DNA from: Corallochytrium limacisporum
Taxonomy: Eukaryota; Opisthokonta
Length of the DNA stretch: 20,049 bases
Direction: 5' to 3'
NCBI GenBank assembly: GCA_002811645.1
Contig: PDIP01000134.1
Location: 335-20,383 of the forward strand
In this document: one piece after another, positions 17,339-20,049 of the stretch
Position numbering within the stretch: position 1 is the first letter of the stretch
How the letters are laid out: every line of letters starts with the position of its first letter
The notes under the pieces: generated by a model
What the model saw: only the letters and a program-made list of their open reading frames with translations
What the model was told of the DNA's origin: nothing
Database searches by the model: none
Program-made: the position numbers and the translations under genes

Positions 17339-17455
17339 GACTATGAAGATGTACAGAACCATGCTTGACATATGCAAAAAACACCGACCAAACGGTATGA
17401 AACTGGCCGCTGTTCTCCCGAGCTTCCCGTCAACGGCTTTTAATAAGACGCCTGA
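17339..17455. repeat. Diverged direct repeat, copy 1
   Basis: It shares with 18488-18592 an ordered series of blocks: CTATGAA, CTTGACATATGCAAA (15 identical bases at 17364-17378), GACCAAAC, GCGCTGT/CCGCTGT with TCTCCCGAG, and TTTAA-AGA-GC. Small indels separate them. The two copies bracket the gene at 17721-18281. Confidence 0.6.
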
Positions 17456-17720
17456 CACACCTTGCGGAGATTCGAATAAATACCTGGTATGGCCTTTGAA
17501 AGAAGAAAAATTCATAACCCCAACGAAGAGGTGATGGAATGAAATTGAAGATAATCGAAACCACCTGACCCGTGAGCGGCAACCAAATCGGACCCACACA
17601 ACAGAATATCACATAAGTCGTGATTTGTTCGCAAACCATGCAAAGCAAAGATGACACGTGTATAGCCTGAGGTCAATCTAGGTGTTTTGAATTTCGTATG
17701 CAAAGGTGCAACACAGTTCC

Positions 17721-18281
17721 CTACTTATCGTAGCAGAAAGTATTGATGTTCACGTAGCAGACCACGGGGAAGCCCGACCTCTCATCGCTCGCAGTATAGG
17801 CATACCAGGACAGAACCTTACCGAAATCCTCTTGGGTGTATGGAGGCGTGACATGCTGGTCAATATGGTCCAAAATAAAATCAACTTGGTTCCAGTCTTC
17901 GTCGTGCGCCAGCATTTCGTGGGTTACTTTGAACCCAGTGTGAAGATCGTCATAATATTGATAAACGAAATCTCCTTCGAAACTGTTGGCGTCGCAAGCC
18001 TGAGTCGAGTTGCCTTCGGCGCTTGTGTAGGAAAAAGTGCCCCACTTTATAAAGTTTTTGTTATAGAAGCTGAGACCCCAATCCCATTCGAGCTCGGGGC
18101 AGTCCTCGACGCAATCGGTGCGGATGCAGGAGCCTCGGACGGCCTTATGCCAACACCATTGATTTTCTGAAGCAACTGCCTCGGACTGAGAGAATGCATC
18201 GACACCTGGGACCTGGACTGTGGCGCCCGCGATGGTCTGAACAGCGGCCGTGATGTGGGCGAAAGTCGTCAGAAACTTCAT
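17721..18281 (-). CDS. Secreted seven-cysteine protein of unknown family
   Basis: A 186-residue protein with a probable signal peptide of about 20 residues (MKFLTTF then an alanine/isoleucine-rich core, cleavage near AGA). The start is the first ATG and agrees with the signal peptide. The mature part has seven cysteines (43, 52, 57, 61, 96, 175, 183). The first four form a tight 'WCWHK...SCIRTDCVEDC' cluster and the last two are close to the C-terminus. An odd number leaves one free or intermolecular. It is rich in acidic and aromatic residues (W, Y, F, D, E), contains one likely N-glycosylation site (NST, 91-93) and has no tandem repeat or RTX motif. I do not recognise the family; a small secreted effector-like or cell-wall protein is only a guess from size and composition. 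A TATTTAAGG element lies about 85-90 nt upstream. Confidence 0.78.
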   Translation of the reverse strand: MKFLTTFAHITAAVQTIAGATVQVPGVDAFSQSEAVASENQWCWHKAVRGSCIRTDCVEDCPELEWDWGLSFYNKNFIKWGTFSYTSAEGNSTQACDANSFEGDFVYQYYDDLHTGFKVTHEMLAHDEDWNQVDFILDHIDQHVTPPYTQEDFGKVLSWYAYTASDERSGFPVVCYVNINTFCYDK

Positions 18282-18363
18282 GACTGATTCGAATTGTTTT
18301 CTCTTGATGTGAAAATTGTCATGCTTTGTTCGCCAATCTTGCCTGTGATGGAGATTCAGAAGA

Positions 18364-18373
18364 TCCTTAAATA
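18364..18373 (-). promoter_or_regulatory. TATTTAAGG core promoter element
   Basis: On the minus strand GGTATTTAAGGATC, about 85-90 nt before the ATG at 18281. It differs by one A from the element before the other two small minus-strand genes. Confidence 0.55.
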
Positions 18374-18487
18374 CCTTTAAGAACCACTTCGAATTTTCCG
18401 TTTACAAACGTTTCTACTGTATGTGAGTACGCCAAGAATCGCTACGCGTTTTACATGGAATCAGCTGTTCGTAAACATAAAGCTTCT

Positions 18488-18592
18488 AACTATGAACAGC
18501 ATACTTGACATATGCAAACCGCAGACCAAACCTTATAAGATTGGGCGCTGTCTCCCGAGTGTACCCTAAACAGCTAATTTAAGATGCGTGAG
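18488..18592. repeat. Diverged direct repeat, copy 2
   Basis: Partner of 17339-17455. It lies 205-310 nt upstream of the minus-strand gene at 18281. Confidence 0.6.
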
Positions 18593-19225
18593 GCCTGTGT
18601 GAAGTTTTTGCGGCGGGAGCGGAATTCTGAGCAAGGACATGAACATCTTTCAAACCCGAATCCGGCCACATCATCGGCCAATCAAACTTATTGGACCACT
18701 TGATGTTGGTGGTGTCGTGGTTGATGACCACAATCCCTCCTCAACAGGTCTCACGTCCTTTGGCTAGTACTTCACAACAACGAGGCTCAGTACAGTACTG
18801 TATACAGTTGGGTTGAGCTTAAATTTCTGCTCGCAAAGGTTGGCATCAATCGCTTCTTTCTTCTTAGAGAGGTTGTCAGACAATCCTAATAAAAGTGGAA
18901 TCTTAGGTATTGTGACGACGTTGTGACGATAGATTCAGCAGCATGAGCAGGGACATATCTCTGGAATAATGTTTCATTGGTCTGCCTCTTCCTCGTTTTT
19001 TTGAACAATAGTTGCGATAGGCCCGTTCTCCTTTCCTGTTTCGCTAATTTAGCATTAAGCGCTGAATTCCCTCAATTCTATGTTACGCTTTTGCGTAAAG
19101 GATTCTACAGGAGCACCCCGAGTGCACCGAAGAGTGGATCTCATCACCAACAAGGTACCGTCCGTGCCTGATAAGGAAAATGCGTTGGAAGACGACTTAC
19201 AAATAAAAACAGGACAATCGAATGC

Positions 19226-19337
19226 TTACAATTGCAGAAACCAGAGCAGTTCCAGACAAACACCACCATGGTAGAAAAAGGCAAGTACATATTTACAGTT
19301 GCGAGAAACAGAACATTTGCTGACAAACGGCCATGGT
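19226..19337. repeat. Two-copy diverged tandem repeat, 67-nt period
   Basis: Copies at 19226-19272 and 19293-19337. Each reads TTACA, TTGC, GAAAC, AGA-CA-TT, GACAAAC and CCATGGT in order. Confidence 0.55.
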
Positions 19338-19751
19338 GTAACGTGCAATTCTTGCTATTCTTCGTGAATCACTTTGAATATAATATGCTAAAGCACAGGT
19401 GACCCCACCCCATCTGATGCCCGGGACCCAGTACCAGCGACACACGCTGTAATGGACAAAAATAACCGTTGTTCGGGTACTCTCTCGAGTTGCTATGGCC
19501 CCAGTACGCTGGCCTCTTCTGGATGTATGTGCAGTCGGTTGGGCCCCTCTACCCCGGAAATCAGATGAAGGTCAGTGTTCGATGTATCTGTTCCAGTTCG
19601 GCCCTGGCGACAAAGCCAACCCGTGTTGGCACCAGTGTTGGCATCCGTCTTTTCTTCGCACAGATCGATGGATTCGGGTTGATAAAGGACAATGATAGTC
19701 CATATCCGCCACGAATACCTAACCTGTATGGACCCTGTAGGGTCAACACTG

Positions 19752-19818
19752 TCATGCTCTTCATCAAACCAACCGCCATGCTCCTAATCAACCCCGCCAT
19801 CATGATCCCAATCAAAGC
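19752..19818. repeat. Three imperfect ~22-nt tandem units
   Basis: Successive units of the type CCATGCTC-x-TAATCAA-CC recur three times, which gives the overlapping frames here their repetitive I/M/P composition. Confidence 0.4.
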
Positions 19819-20049
19819 TGACTCAACTTGAACACTAATTCTCTTAATAATCGTTATCATTCTTTGGTCTCTGCGCACTTCAGTCCCACAACCAGCTGAC
19901 CTGCGCAACGCTAGCGACAGCGGCAACACCCGCGTCAGCATCCGAAAGCAGAGCCGCAGCCCCGCTGGCATTTCTCCTGTCAACTGCGTGGGACCAGTCG
20001 AGTTTGGGAAAACGGTTCCCCTCCCCGGCCTGAGAGTTGGGGGGAGGGT

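Larger units (their letters stand above)
16089..17720. other. Intergenic stretch upstream of the miniprotein gene
   Basis: No supportable gene. It contains a C run at 16367-16377 within CT-rich DNA, two adjacent copies of TGGTACCACC at about 16936-16955, a G15 run at 17173-17187, a compound CA/CT microsatellite at 17212-17241, and one copy of a diverged direct repeat at 17339-17455 (the other is at 18488-18592). Open frames are short, without signal peptides or motifs. Confidence 0.5.
18593..20049. other. Gene-free right flank
   Basis: No gene supported. Overlapping frames on both strands near 19470-19980 have no family features and use non-ATG starts or repeat-derived sequence. Visible structure is limited to two short tandem repeats listed separately. 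Confidence 0.5.

Noticed and set aside
19469-19983. Overlapping frames on opposite strands in the right flank
   Set aside because: Both depend on the ~22-nt tandem units at 19752-19818 for part of their length and show no recognisable domains.

Overview
The window looks like nuclear DNA of a microbial eukaryote, most plausibly a protist or alga, with a fungus also possible. The genes are monocistronic and widely spaced, and the largest run uninterrupted for 2.3-2.4 kb. Every confident product has a classical N-terminal signal peptide. TATA-like boxes lie close upstream of most starts, and no bacterial operon layout or Shine-Dalgarno pattern is seen. Intergenic DNA is rich in C/G homopolymers, CA/GT and CT microsatellites and purine/pyrimidine-strand asymmetry. 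I cannot name the species.

Layout. 1-2428 holds no gene I can support. 2429-3121 (-) encodes a cysteine-free secreted protein built from two diverged copies of a 70-residue unit. 3417-3725 (+) is an orphan fragment carrying only the cysteine-rich tail of the large family that follows. 4861-7199, 9149-11473 and 13039-15402 (all +) are three tandem paralogues of about 780 residues. Each has a signal peptide, a unique N-terminal region, two blocks of RTX-type (GGxGxDxxx) calcium-binding beta-roll repeats around a conserved non-repeat domain, and a 12-cysteine C-terminal module. The first paralogue is broken by a one-base deletion near 5671 and an in-frame TGA at 6870-6872; the other two are intact single-exon genes. 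15757-15996 (-) encodes a 79-residue secreted miniprotein whose six cysteines follow the C-C-CC-C-C order that ends the big proteins. 17721-18281 (-) encodes a 186-residue secreted protein with seven cysteines that I do not recognise. The last 1.7 kb holds only repeats.

How the parts relate. Everything confidently coding is predicted to be exported, so this is a secretome cluster that expanded by tandem duplication. The three large genes share an upstream element about 420-475 nt before each ATG, besides TATA or TAATACAC motifs close to the start, which suggests common regulation. The three small minus-strand genes use a different, shared TATTTAA(A)GG core element. The most notable feature is the pairing of bacterial-style RTX beta-rolls with a knottin-like disulfide module in one secreted eukaryotic polypeptide, with a stand-alone protein of the same cysteine order next door. 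A role in the extracellular matrix, adhesion or calcium-dependent assembly is an inference; no enzymatic motif is visible.
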